Source: Oxyruncus cristatus
Taxonomy: Eukaryota > Chordata > Aves > Passeriformes > Cotingidae
Direction: 5' to 3'
Assembly (NCBI GenBank): GCA_013399855.1
Contig: VXAY01002323.1
Coordinates: forward strand, 615,735 to 679,734
Length of the DNA stretch: 64,000 nt
The position numbers were made by a program, and so were the translations under genes. Positions 47,101 to 59,590 of the stretch are shown one piece after another (position 1 is the first letter of the stretch; the number at the start of each line of letters is the position of its first letter). Below the pieces are notes generated by a model. That model worked only from the letters and a program-made list of their open reading frames with translations, did no database searches and was not told the origin of the DNA.

Positions 47101-49949
47101 AAGCAACCCTATTTCCTATTTGCAATATTTATGGAAAATAAGGAATGCTTCAAAAAGAACGACCTGCAGCTGTGGTTGGGATGTGCTGGAGCCATCGGTG
47201 GCTGTGCCCAGGGACCATCACTGCAGCACAACAACCAGCCAACACGGGGCCAAGGGGGAAACATTTGGGTCACCTTTAAAGAAAGAAGGCAAAGGAGAAC
47301 AACAGAAATCACCAAACAGTTCAAGAGAAATCTGGAAGGCTGGCTGGAAGGTGCTTCTCTCCTGGTTCAGGTACAAACTGAGTGCAAATCATTTATTTGC
47401 CCTTCAGGTCAGAAGTTCCCTCTGGTGATTCCAAGTGTCAGAAAAGTTTTAAAGAACAAAAAAAGAGTTAAAAAAATGAAGCCAGAAGCTCAGACAGCAC
47501 TTCAGCCGTAACCTGTCTTCCCAAACCACTAGGACTGGTCTTTCACATAAACGTTTTCCCAGTGTGATAGAATTGAGAAGGAAGTGTTTCAGCCCCTGGT
47601 CAAATGCCAGAAGTGACTCTTCCAAGGGGAACTGAGACATGCAAAGAAGCATAAGTCAACGGGATATTTTTCCTTTGAAGAAAAACAAACAAACAAGAAA
47701 AAAAAAAATCACATCAGCCTCCTAAATTATGACTTCATGAATAGCCCAGAAATGAATGGCAAGAGAAATGAAATTACTGTATGGAAGCAGAGCCCCTGTG
47801 TCGATGACACACCTGCATCAGGCTCCCCAGGGCTCTCCCCAGGGGCCAGCGTTAATATTTTCACCTGTTGCCGTGCCAGTTGATGGAAAGAAGGTAGTCA
47901 GCATTTAACAGGGGTGCCCCATGCAGAGAAAAAGTGATTTACAGGCGAGCTGGAGCCACGCTCTCCCTAGTTATGCTGAGGCAAAGCTGTGCTGCACTTG
48001 CTGTTTCGGAAGAACACCGCGCTATTCCTTGGGCTGGGAGGTTTGCCTGGCAATATTTCTTTGCAGCACCATGAATTTCATCACATCAAGACATCAGCAA
48101 AGAAAAATGAAGCACACGGAGGTCTTTTTCCTTGGATTGATATTTAGCAAAAGAAATAGATGTTTCCTTAAAGAGGCAGGGGGCTGCCTAAGGGTTTACA
48201 CCTCAGTTTTCACCCTTGGGCTCAGTGTTTGGATTCCACTCCCCATGAATATAAATCAGTGGTTTCATCTATTCAACACAGCTGATTTTTTTTCCCCCCT
48301 GTGTTTGTTCTAGCACAGCATGGAGATAAAGTGCTGGCATTTATACTCCAGTGGGTATCCAAGGAGCCCTTCATGCAGGAGATGGGGCTTGGTGTCCCTG
48401 CAGAGATCACAGAATCAGCAATGCTGACTCAAACCTACACCTGTGGCTCTTCCCGCCCACAAACACTGACCTCCAACTGAAATAACCCAAAATAAAACCC
48501 ATTCCCTGTCACACCTCCACCTCTGACACTCCAGGCCGTGGGAGTTTCACCACCAGGTATTTCAAAGGCCTCCAAATTTCTGTACAAAACTGACACGACG
48601 ATAAGCAGAAAATACCCAAAGAAATCCACACAGATGAAAAAAAAAAATAAAACAAAAAACCCCAAACCTAAATAATAATGCTCCTTAAGGAACACTGCAG
48701 TATCCAGCAGCACAGAAATCCCCTTCCCCTGCATCTCATTTCCCATCTAATGACACCAGCCTTAACCAACTGCTCTTTAATGAGCTGCACTAAATACCCA
48801 CCCAAAACCCAGGTAGGATTAAATGCAGTTGCTCCAGCTAGAATTGTAATTAAAGTGAATTTATATTAATCCAGCAGAGCTAAAGGAAAGGACAGTGATT
48901 TATGAGCAATATTGCTGGCATTTTCAAGAGGCATAAAAGGCATTAAAAGTGAATATCTAAAAACTATTAGTTAGGAAAGCAGCCATAATTGGATAAGCAA
49001 CCCAGTGTGTCTTCAGGGCATTTGGTTGCTACAGGGGAGAAAAATCCAGGTAACCTTTGAGGAAAATAAAACCCACAATTGCAACCCTAATTTTATTTTT
49101 TTAATGAAAAGGGTGAAATGACTCCACTGAAATACCCACACTTATTGCCCTATTCAAAAGTGATTATAAAACACAGCACAAGCTCTAATTATTGGTCTCA
49201 CCAGGGAAAATTGTTATTTTTTTTGCTAAATTCACTCTTTATGACAGTGACAGGTTAACTGAGAGTTTATTGTGAGTTTGGCAGAAATTTTCAAATTATC
49301 TAAATGACTAAAGACAGTTTCTTCAGAAGTTTGAAGGTTGTGTGTTTTGGTTTTTGGTTTTTTTTTTTTTTTAATCAGTAAATGTCAGTTGTCCTAGAAA
49401 TTAATTTAACTGTGATCTTCCCCTGAACTACTTGGGGATCTGGATTAACTCATCCATTCAGATCTCATTTTCCCCTCCATGAAAATTTCTCAGCCCTTCC
49501 ACTCTTCCCTCCCCAGGATCTAGAATGTGCTAATTTAAAAAAAAAAAAAAAAAAATGGCAAAGCTTTTTGGATTTTTCTTTCTTTAAACAGACAAGAAAA
49601 CCCAGCTGGGAAATGAAGTCAGTTGCCTGAATGCAGCCTGAAATATTCCAAATCCAAGCTTTTGTTCGTCAGATACAAAACAAGAGCCAAGGAAGGTCAC
49701 AGAGATGATTCTGGGATCGGAGCATCTGCCAGACAAGGAGAGGCCCGGGGTGGCAGGACCATTTTAGGCTGAAGAGAAGGCTCTGGGAATCCCAAGCTCC
49801 TGATGGGGAGTGAAGGGGACAGAGCCTGATCCTCCCTTGCTGCCCACACACAGCACAAGGAACACGTGGCACAAGCTGAGACACAGCAAATTCCATTTAA
49901 AACACGGGGGGAAAAAAAAAGCTTCTTTGCTGTGACAGTCCTGAACCAG
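47101..49949. other. unique noncoding sequence with candidate regulatory block
   Basis: About 48820-49330 is a 500-base AT-rich, repeat-free block dense in homeodomain-type cores (TTGTAATTAAAG, AGCCATAATTGG, GCTCTAATTATTGG), the strongest compositional candidate in the window for a conserved enhancer (inference). T run at 49356-49372 and A run at 49537-49555. No gene recognised. Confidence 0.5.
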
Positions 49950-50100
49950 AGGAATAAGGTTTTCCTCAGAGGTCGGGGAGTCTCCATCACTGGAGACCTT
50001 CAACCCCCAAACCGATGGGGTCCTGAGCAACCTGTTCTAGTTGTAGGTCTTGCTTGGTTGGGGGGGGAAGGGTGGACTAAACCATCTCCTAAACTATCGA
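49950..50100 (+). mobile_element. old, diverged CR1 3' end
   Basis: GGGAGTCTCCATCACTGGAG, ACCTTCAACCCCCAAACC, GGGTCCTGAGCAACCTGTTC and GGGTGGACTAAACCATCTCC follow the order of an old CR1 3' region. The terminal repeat is lost. Confidence 0.8.
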
Positions 50101-53100
50101 GGTGAAGAACACACAGAGTCACTCCCCTGATGCCCTGAGTGACTTTTTAAAGCACCTCAGAGCAGGATGTGAAACAAAGCCACCCTTTTCACTTGGCCGG
50201 CATTTCTGCCTGGTTTGATGGGTCATATCCAGCTGAAACATCTTTGACTTTGCCTTTAAATAGACGTATACACTCACAGAGCCATCAATACGTCCTGCAG
50301 ACATATTTATCGGTCCCCATTCTCGGTAATTAAGCCCAGCAAGAGCAATAACAATACCTTTAGTATTCATCCTTTAAAAGTTGTCCTCCATTTCCTTCAA
50401 TCTGCCTGAACAGATGGAGTCTTGCTCCATCACCTCGCAAACTTTTTCCTGGCCTATTAAGCCCCAGCAGAATTTCAGGGGAACAAATTAAAGGCAGCGA
50501 ATGTTTAATAGTTGCTGTCACTCATTTCTTCACAAGGTTTCCAGGTTAATGAATAAAACATGCTCACAGAAGGCTGGTCTCGGAGAAGTCAGCGTAAGAT
50601 GTCCTGCTGAGCTCAGTCCCTCGTGCAAAAGATGCAGAGCCAATCTTCCCTTCCATGGAGTATTGATCCGTGCTGTGGTGACGCTCCAGAAAAACCCTGA
50701 ACCACGACCCCAATCCCAAAATCACAGGTCAGCCAATAACGAGTCATTTACTCGAGGATGAAGTTATCCAATCTTTCCTCTTCCGGTTACGTACCAGTCA
50801 TCAGGACTGAAAATACCTCAAGTGCCAAAATTTCTGTCACACTTGGTGGGCACTTCCTTTTAAGATTAAACAAACTCAGGGATATGCTTCAAACGGGCAA
50901 ACTTGATAAAGCTCTTCACTCAATAAAGCAATGCCAACTAGCAATGCCCACTGCTTGGCCCACTGGCAAAACCAGTATCCAACATCAGGCATCCCTGGGA
51001 GGGCAGATGGTGGTGTCTAGTCTGCTCAAGGCACAACTGTTGTGTTTCTACCTTCGTCTCAATAAACCTGCTTAAATGAAAAACAAAAATAAAACCTTTA
51101 TCATAGCCGATTTTGGGGGGAGCAAGACTAATTCTACTGAAGTGAATGGAAATACAGGAATGCAATGGAAAAAAAAAAAAAAACCAACCCGTGTCAACCT
51201 TATGATGCTGCATGATAGAAAATTCATCCTGTGGGCAAGGTTAACACTGCAAATGTATATTAAATTTCAGCTTTGCTTTCGCCAGATTTCTGTGGTGTGA
51301 TATCTAAGGCAGTTCATATGACAAGCATCAAAAAGGTAATAATTTTCACTAGCGTAACCTTTCATAAATTAAAGTGAATTCCAGAACCTGGATGTAGGAG
51401 CAGGACTGCTACAAGGCACCCGACATAACACACAACCACCTGCTCTACCAAAAGAGACAGATCATTTTTAAAGGCCAGGCTCAGTTCTTGTGGGTAGTTT
51501 TTCCCCCTCAATACCAACGTATTATTTGCCTTCCCAGACTGCATGTTATACGTTCCACTCAAATTTGAGAGAATTATGTTACTTGTCCCACGCAGGTTCA
51601 ACTGCAGCTTATCCAAAAAAGTACCCACTGACCAATAAAACCATAAATGTGCTAAGATACAAGAAGAAATCTGAAGTAGATCTACGCTAAACCCAGTTCA
51701 GTTTATGGGGTCTTAGTGTTGGCTTTAATAGGATTTAGAGCAGGCTTTAACCTCAGGGTGACTTAGAGCAGACACCTAAATTGGTGCTCTGTGTATTGGC
51801 AGCCAGAATCCGGCCCTGACTGATGGGAAAAGCTTTTCCTGCCATGGTCACCTCAGCCCAGAGCTTTGAAGGAAGAGAGGATGGAAAGGCTGGGGCACAG
51901 CACACAGCCCTGAGGAGCTTTTAGGAACTCCCCTGGCTCTCGCTTTGGCTTCTCAGAGAAACAAGTGTCTACTTGTAAAACCTGCATGAAAACGGGTTTT
52001 CAGCTGAAACAGAGGGACCCTTTCACACTTAACAAATCTGCTCCTATCACAGTGAACAGACAGAGCACTGCTAACAAAGGGTGCTTTTGAATGAGCAAGG
52101 GAACAAACCTACCCACCACCTTAGCCCCTGAAGAGATACACCACAACATGAACTCCACACTCACGCTGCAAAAGCCCAACACAGATCTCACTGCTCTGCC
52201 CACATTTACTCACCACCAAGGAGAAAAAAAAAAAAAAAAAGGTACTTTTGACATCAAGTCCTCAGCTGTAAAAAAATCAATTGTGGCTCCAAGTGACTCC
52301 CTGAGCACGTGCTGCCCAGGATTTATAGTGCACAGACTTGGCTGCTGGCTGTTAGCTCCTCTCATGTTCATTAATTACAGATTTATGGACACCTCGTTCA
52401 TACAGAACGATATGGAGACAATTCCAAAGCCGGTGACACAGACCATGCAGCCTGTTATGTTCTCTTACGGATTTAATGCAGCCATCACTGCTGAGGCCTT
52501 AAGGAGAGGTGAAGCCCAGCACCCCAGAGGTTGATTTTGGTCACATGTGATGTGCTGGAGGCTCAGCCTTTGTGCCAGGTTGCAAAACACTCATCTGTGC
52601 AAACCAGCTGCTGATGGAGCAGCGGCTGCACAGCCACAGGGAACCAAACTCTTCCTCCACAATCCAGAGTTCCACCTCCTGTAGCACTCACACGGCTTTG
52701 GGAACCAACATTTAAATCCCTCACAAGGAGCAAAGCTCAAGCTATCACCTTCCATTTGTATATTCTGCCCAGAAGAGATTCCTGCAAACAGGAATATATG
52801 TAAATTGAATACATATATATATCCTGTCCCACCAAAACTCTCTTCACCTCTCCTCAGTATTTCAATAGCCACCCTTTGAATCATAAACCGGTTACAAAGC
52901 CCCTTGGTAAGTGTTCTGCTTGGGTCTCACATGCAGCATCCTCCTGTCTGTTGTAACTACTACAGGCTCACGTGGTTCTGTTATTTCTCACTGAGGTAAA
53001 ATCTGCTGGAAAAAAAAAAAAACATCCAGCCAACACAATTAAAAATTGTGCATATAAAGGGGATCATTGGCACTCTGGAACGCTGTTGACAAAATTAAGA

Positions 53101-53340
53101 CATTGCTTACAATTCTACCCGTAGTAATTTATGCAGCCAGTGGATTCTGCCAGCACAGGCAATGCCAGCTCTGCTAATGAAACCAAAATCAATCTGACAG
53201 CAGAATGATGGCAGGTTTTGAAAACAAGTACCAACAGTTTGCAGGTGGCTCAGGCAACTATAAAATCTGATTTATAAGGGCTTTTTAATCCTTCCTTTAA
53301 TTCACCTTGTGGGAACGGGCCATAATAAAACATCTTGCCA
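50101..53340. other. unique noncoding sequence with candidate regulatory block
   Basis: A run at 51169-51183 and A runs near 52222-52240 and 53011-53022. A short (AT)-rich patch lies near 52810-52822. 53034-53330 is AT-rich and repeat-free, opens with a perfect palindrome (CACAATT, three A, AATTGTG) and directly adjoins the CpG-rich patch. No gene recognised. Confidence 0.45.
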
Positions 53341-53761
53341 CATTACAAGCGCCAAACTGAGACCCAGCGCGGTTCAAACGCGGGGAATTCTGGAGATTTT
53401 ATTGCGATTTTTATGCGTTTATACTCCAACCTTGCTCTCACCCCCAACCTCAGACACAGGTTTAATTCCCTGGCACACCGATTTCCATACCCATCCATCA
53501 GAACTGGAGCAGTGGAGCCCCAACCGCAGCTGACGCCGGCGACGCCTCGTCCTTACGAGGCTGTAATTCACGCAGCCGCCATTGCACGTGATGGAGGCAC
53601 ATCAGTCTCCCTGCAGCCCCGTTTCTGCTCCACAGCAAGAGCCAGTTCAGGGCCCCTGGGTGTTCTGTCCCCATGGAACCAGATGGCCCAGAGGGGACCT
53701 CGCCACCGGTCTTTTAAACGCGGCTCTAGCAGCGCACGGCGAAGGGGCATCTCGCAAGGCG
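53341..53761. promoter_or_regulatory. CpG-island-like patch
   Basis: By hand count there are 28 CpG in about 420 bases at ~58% GC, an observed/expected ratio of about 0.8, not explained by a CR1. The core at 53525-53590 has nine or ten CpG and holds a perfect hairpin (GCCTCGT, CCTT, ACGAGGC at 53544-53561). Such patches in birds often mark promoters or first exons, so this is the most promising spot for an unannotated transcription start. Frames of 160 and 150 codons overlap here in different phases with no domain, so I do not call a gene. Confidence 0.45.
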
Positions 53762-53781
53762 TGGAGCACAGGCAAAAAGAA

Positions 53782-56700
53782 GGGACGAGTTTTAGAGGGA
53801 CAACCATCTCCCTGTGATGACACAGAACATCCTGTTTCACGAGCAGGAATCCAAGAGCTCCATTCCCTCCACCCCGGGCTGCAGTTCACCGGAGGGCTCC
53901 TGCAGCATTTGTATTCCTGCCCGGCACCACAATCGACTCAGCCAAGATACTGCTGCCACTGTCCTCCTCTGCAAACTCCTCCCCAACGGAGGGGCACTGC
54001 AGGACTAGATTGGAGCCTATTCTACCGCTGCTGATCTCCACGGGAATCCACACACTCGAGAAAGCACCAAACAGCACACGAGATGAAGTTCACTTAAAGC
54101 ACGCGAGATGAAAGGAGAGGATGTTTGTAATCACATGTGTTTGAGAGAGCAGCGTTCTCTCCCCAGCAATAGGTATAAACCAGGAAAAAACAGGGCAGGA
54201 GGTCTCTCTGGGACTGTCAGAAGTGTTGGTTGAGAACAGTTTCCCCCTTGTGGGGAGAGGGAATTGGGGGGGTTTCAACTCAGCATTACAAAGGCTCCTG
54301 AAATAGCAGCGCTGACCCTGTGTCGTCCCCCAGACCAGAACCACCACAAACCAGGCTGGGGGGCAGAAAAATTTATTAGTGCCATTTGTCATAAGCAGGT
54401 TTTACAAAGTGACAGGGGTTTGCTGAATGGAAGGTGGCAAAGGTTGGGTTATGCTCAGAAATAGAAAAGCAACAGCACTCCTGCATGGCAAACCATTGCT
54501 AAACAGATCCAGAGACGCTCCTGGAATGCTGCTGGGGGTGGGGAGAAGGATTATATTCCTTGTCCTTTGACTGATAGAAACATCCTCAGTAAGGCTCCAC
54601 ATCTCCCAACAGTTTAAAAGGAGATACAGACAGAAAAGCAGAGTGGCAGAGGCCACTCCCAGCTGAGCTCCTGGCCAGCAGGACATTATCCATGATCCTA
54701 AAACATATATAATAGCATGAGGAGCAATCATCTCTGCCTGCCTGACGGATCAGGGTATAAACCTGCTGATCTGAAGAGCCTGATTTTACCCTCATCTATT
54801 CTAATACCATTGTAGACATGTAAAAGGTCTTTTGGTCTCTTCAGCACTGTAAAAAGTGGTGCAGAGCAGGCTTGAGATAAAGCAGGAGTAGTTCTGGAAT
54901 ATTCCTGCTATTTTAAAAGGCATTTTCTACAGACTTGATGCACAACAAGGGAAGAAATAAGGGCCTTGAGATGATGCTGATCAAGGGGCACCCTCCTATT
55001 TCATACTACCATTAACAGTGTCTTCTATTACAGCAACTCTTCAATAAGCAACAGGGTCCCCCCCACGGGCACACCAGAGACAACACAACATGCTCATTCT
55101 CTAACACCACACAGGCTTCTCCAGCAGGACTATCAAGGACCTTCTTCCAGCCCAAACACAGTTTTCAGAACATCAACAGCACTTCACAGGCTGCTCTCCA
55201 GGAGGAGGATGGGCTTGGTTCACCAAAGACCCCCAGACACCAACATCCACAAGGGCACAGCAGGAAGAACCTCCCTCTCACTGAACTGTCAGGATGTTTA
55301 AGAAATCTGAGTATACGTTACCTCCAACCTGCTGGGCAGCAGGAGCTCTCCAGCACCTCTTACAAAACCAACAGGCACAAGCAACCCTCAGCTTCCCTTC
55401 CAAACCCTCCTGGGGCCCTGATTAAATACCGATTTAGAGAATGAGCAGCACCTGCTGAAACAAAGCATCTGCAGCACCTGGGTTTTCCCCAGAGCTCTCC
55501 CACCTCCTGCTAATGCAGCCAAATCCTGTTTAGTTTCTGTAATTTGGTAAGTGCCTTTTGAGCGGTTACAGCTGCATAAGCCCTTGGGTTTTAGTGCTTT
55601 GTGCATCACCTCGGTTTATTATCCTTTGGGCAACTATTCCCCTCGTTGTATTTTTTAATTTATTGCATGTTTACCTGCTAGACCACACTGGGAACATTGC
55701 TACTTTTCCAATCAATTATATCACAGGAGATATTGTCAGTGTGACTCTATTAACAAATATATCAAGTTGCAGCCCTGCTCCTGGAGTTACTGCCATGGTG
55801 ATTTCCTCGCAGCAAATTAAACAGAGGAGAGTATCAGGTGCTCTGCGTGGCTGTTGCATAATTTATCACCACGAGGCAGGAAGAATGATGGGGCAAAGCA
55901 ATGAAGAAAATCAGTTCCTTAACTGTGTTTGAACACTTCCTAAATCTGGGTGGGAAAACGAGATTTCGCCTTGGTCAGGTGGCCTAAAGGAACAGTCCAG
56001 GCACACACGGACTGTTACACCTGTAATTGTGGGCACTATTACAGCTGGACATCTGATGAGTCATAGGAAGGTTGTATGATTAAGAATAAAGAAACAATAT
56101 TCCTGCTAGGAACTGTTATTACTCTGTATACAAAGAAGAAATAACCAATTTTTGTCACGAGGAGGAGGGAACCGGTGGGAAACTCATAGGGGTGGTCTGT
56201 GGCTATAAGGCAGAGCTGAAGGCTGTTTTTCATTCATATATTATTAGTTACTGCATAGTTTTATTTCTATTTACTATTATTCCACTAAATAGTTGTTATT
56301 TTTTATCAGTAACAATTCACCCCAATCACCCCATTTATTAGCAGTAACAGCTGTGAACAGGAGGACCAGAACCTTCTCTGCTTTGATGTCCTCCAAGTCA
56401 AAGGGTCTCATGTTCTTCATAAATTAAAATAGATGTGGAAATGACTCCTCATTTCCTGCCCTTTCCAGAGATCTCATATTTAGCCCCAGCACCTTCCGAG
56501 GGAGAGGAAGTCAGGAGTGGACGGGGAAAGGGCATCTGTTGGTGTGCTCCAGTCAAGCAACAAGAAATTACACATCAATTCAACTGCAGCTAATTAAACT
56601 TCAGCTAATTAATTTGACATGCAGATCCGGCTCTGCAGCTCAGAGGCCACGGGGCTGTGCTGGTGGTGCCGTGTTTGCTCTCCAGCCCAATTTCACTGGG

Positions 56701-56919
56701 GGTGTGAGGGTGCAGGGGACATTGTCCAGAGTCCTCAGACTGATGTCCCCAGGTGAAGAGGGGAGAATTAAGGGATTACAGACATGTTGTAGCATTATAT
56801 TACAGCCAGAGTGCTGAAGCAACTTAATTTCAGAAATAAGTCCTCAAAAATTAGGTGTGAAAGGGAACCAGAGCCGTCGGAAACAGGACCTTTCTCCATT
56901 TCTTGTCAAGAGCCACGTG
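53782..56919. other. unique noncoding sequence
   Basis: No named repeat seen. 55640-55830 is AT-leaning and repeat-free. 56010-56340 has a TATA-like CTATAAGG at 56202 and an AATAAA near 56086, but no target duplication I could pair, so I do not call it an LTR. Frames of 150 codons or fewer show no domain. Confidence 0.45.
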
Positions 56920-57300
56920 GAATCATGGAATGGTTTGGGTTGGAAGGGACCTTAAAGGTCTTCTCATTCCACCCCCTGCCATGGGCAGGGACACCTTCCA
57001 CTAGCCCAGGTTGCTCCAACCTGGCCTTGGACACTTCCAGGGATCCAGAGGCACCCACAGCTTCTCTGGGAATTCCATCCCAGCCCTTCCCCACCCTCAC
57101 AGGGAAGAATTTCTCCCTAATATCCCATCTCTCCCTGCCCTCTGGCAGTGGGAAGCCATTCCCCTCTGTCCTGTTGCTCCAGGCCCTTTTAAACAGTCTC
57201 TCTCCATCTTTCCTGTCATCTCCTTCAGGTACTGGAAGGTCTCAATTAGTTCAACCCCGAGCTTCTCATCCCCAGGCCGAACAAACACAAGGCATTTTTA
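56920..57300 (-). mobile_element. CR1 retrotransposon 3' portion
   Basis: GGAATCATGGAATGGTTTGG, GGGACCTTAAAGGTCTTCTC, CACCTTCCACTAGCCCAGG, CACAGCTTCTCTGGGAATTC, GGGAAGCCATTCCCCTCTGT and CTTCAGGTACTGGAAGGTCT in reverse orientation. About 380 bases, same type as the 62205 copy. Confidence 0.95.
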
Positions 57301-58847
57301 ACCACAGGTCTCAATAAAGAAAAGCAAAACTTAGAGCATTTTGCCCATTTTCTGCCAGCCAGCACAACTCTGTACTGTTTGCAGCTTTCTTGTTTCAAAA
57401 TAAAAATCCCCTTTCCGTATTTGTTGCCTCTACAGGTTCTGCTCTTCTCTGACACTATGACAAGGCCCCATGATAAATAAATAAAATAAAATAAAATAAT
57501 AATAAAATAAAAGAGACTCGAAGATGGGATCTCTGCAAGTTTCATATGTCTGCCAAGTTTCCTCGAAACAACTTACCCTGGGGACCGACTGGAAAAATAG
57601 AACGACCCCTACGTCACAGTTCTTAAAACCTGAGTGCCTCAAAATACATCTGCAGATGGGCTACCTGAGCCTGAATCTCAGCCAGACATTAGTTTCGGTG
57701 CAGCATTTATATCACAAGTCCAAACCTCCACTGAACAGCCTTTGGTACGTCCGTGATCTCTCACCAGCAGCACGTTCAGCCTGAGAAATGGCTCCGTGAA
57801 ACTCCAGGTGAACGGACCAGGCCAAGGATCGGTTCCATTTTTAAATTCCATTTGCTAAAAAAGGGGTGGATCCTGTACTGTGGGACTCCCACCTGGGGGT
57901 TTAAAGGCCCTGCACAAGGACAGAAGTTGTTTCTGCTTTACAGACATTCCCCTGCTCAGCCAGGAAGATCAGAAACAATAACTGGAGTGCGGGGAAGCAG
58001 AGGAATTGATCCCTGGGTTTCACTGGGCAAAGCTGGATCATAAACACATGACAGGGGCCAAACGGGATTGAGACACTGCCATGATCTCAGTGGTGACGGA
58101 GGTTTGTGTTTGTCTCTGACTTTGCAGCATCGTGTTGGTCTCCCTGCTCCCTTCTTCTGGCGTGAAATTTGTGGCAGCCTCGAGCAACGTGAAACCCACA
58201 GGACACCACATTTCTACTCATGCATGAAGCAGCTTTTCTCACTTTCTGAGTTCTTCTTAACTAAATTCCAACAGAAGTCACTGATAAAGCTGCACCAAAC
58301 CCTTGTACCCTCAACAGGACAAGGAGTACAGCGTGAAATCTCCATTTGCAGCCACTCTGAGACTCCCTTCTGAGACACAACATGCAGCTGCTATCGCCAG
58401 GAACGTTTTCATTGCTTCCTTCCTCGCTCAGCCCCTGCCACCTGGACCACGGGGCCACCCTGGTGGCCTAGTCACACTGATCCAATTGCCCTTAATCCAC
58501 CCAGCTCTTCCCTCTGCACCCCACGCGGGCGTCCCAGTGCCTCGGCTCAGCTCCCAGCCTCTAATCCCTGGCACTGAGCACAAACCGGGTGAACCGTGCC
58601 CAATTCTGAGCAGCTGAGATGCACAATGTGGCCCTTGGTACCAAGTGCTGAGCACGAAGCTTGCATTTCTACACGTAGCTTTTAGTGGGATTCACACAAT
58701 TCCGACCCTTCACAGTGTTTCAGGCCTGGCTGAGCCAGGGCTCGCTGGCAGCTGGTGGGGAGAAGGCACCGTCCCATCCCATCCTCATTACAGTGAGGAC
58801 TGAAGATATTCAACCTCTCACAAGTCTGCAGAGAAGAGAATCACTAA
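57301..58847. other. unique noncoding sequence
   Basis: Holds the (AAAAT)n tract at 57472-57513. Otherwise no gene or named repeat recognised. Confidence 0.5.
57472..57513. repeat. (AAAAT)n/(AAT)n microsatellite
   Basis: AAATA, AAAATA and AATA units in an imperfect array of about 42 bases. Confidence 0.92.
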
Positions 58848-59590
58848 GTTAGTGAGGTTGGAAAAGCCCTCCAGGATCATCCAGCCCCCCCTGTGCCCCA
58901 TCCCCACCTTGTCCCCCATCCCAGAGCACTGAGTGCCACGGCCAGGCCTTCCTTGGGCACCTCCAGGGGTGGGGNNNNNNNNNNNNNNNNNNNNNNNNNN
59001 NNNNNNNNNNNNNNNNNNNNNNNNNNNNNNNNNNNNNNNNNNNNNNNNNNNNNNNNNNNNNNNNNNNNNNNNNNNNNNNNNNNNNNNNNNNNNNNNNNNN
59101 NNNNNNNNNNNNNNNNNNNNNNNNNNNNNNNNNNNNNNNNNNNNNNNNNNNNNNNNNNNNNNNNNNNNNNNNNNNNNNNNNNNNNNNNNNNNNNNNNNNN
59201 NNNNNNNNNNNNNNNNNNNNNNNNNNNNNNNNNNNNNNNNNNNNNNNNNNNNNNNNNNNNNNNNNNNNNNNNNNNNNNNNNNNNNNNNNNNNNNNNNNNN
59301 NNNNNNNNNNNNNNNNNNNNNNNNNNNNNNNNNNNNNNNNNNNNNNNNNNNNNNNNNNNNNNNNNNNNNNNNNNNNNNNNNNNNNNNNNNNNTGCAGAGC
59401 CAGAAGGTCCCCCCTGAGCCTCCTTTTCTCCAGGCTGAGCCCCCCCAGCTCCCTGAGCTGCTCCTGCTGCTCCAGCCCCTTCCCAGCTCCCTTCCCTTCC
59501 CTGGACACGCTCCAGCCCCTCCATGTCTCTCCTGGGCTGAGGGGTCCCAAACTGGACACAGCACTCAAGGTGCAGCCAAGGCACTGCAAA
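58848..59590 (-). mobile_element. CR1 retrotransposon interrupted by an assembly gap
   Basis: Left of the gap is the 3' end: AGTGAGGTTGGAAAAGCCC, CTCCAGGATCATCCAGCCC, CAGAGCACTGAGTGCCACGG. Right of the gap is the more 5' part: TGCAGAGCCAGAAGGTCCCC, CCTCCTTTTCTCCAGGCTGA and TCCCAAACTGGACACAGCAC. Both sides are the same element in reverse orientation and the same young subfamily as the copies at 1141, 1427 and 9343. The three long frames crossing it are only open because N is not a stop. Confidence 0.93.
58975..59392. other. assembly gap, 418 N
   Basis: A run of 418 N inside the CR1. In the 1427-1874 copy the two flanking points are about 180 bases apart, so the gap is some 240 bases larger than a simple CR1 would need, or its length is only an estimate. 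The missing part includes the G-rich stretch of the element. Confidence 0.99.

Noticed and set aside
48408..48445. ATCACAGAATCAGCA as a CR1 end
   Set aside because: Too short, and the bases that should follow in CR1 are absent.
53335..54034. Overlapping 160- and 150-codon frames in and after the CpG-rich patch
   Set aside because: Two phases are open at once because CpG- and GC-rich DNA has few stops; no domain. Kept only as a possible promoter region.
56010..56345. Possible LTR with AATAAA near 56086 and CTATAAGG at 56202
   Set aside because: The polyadenylation signal precedes the TATA-like box, and no TG...CA ends with matching flanks could be paired.
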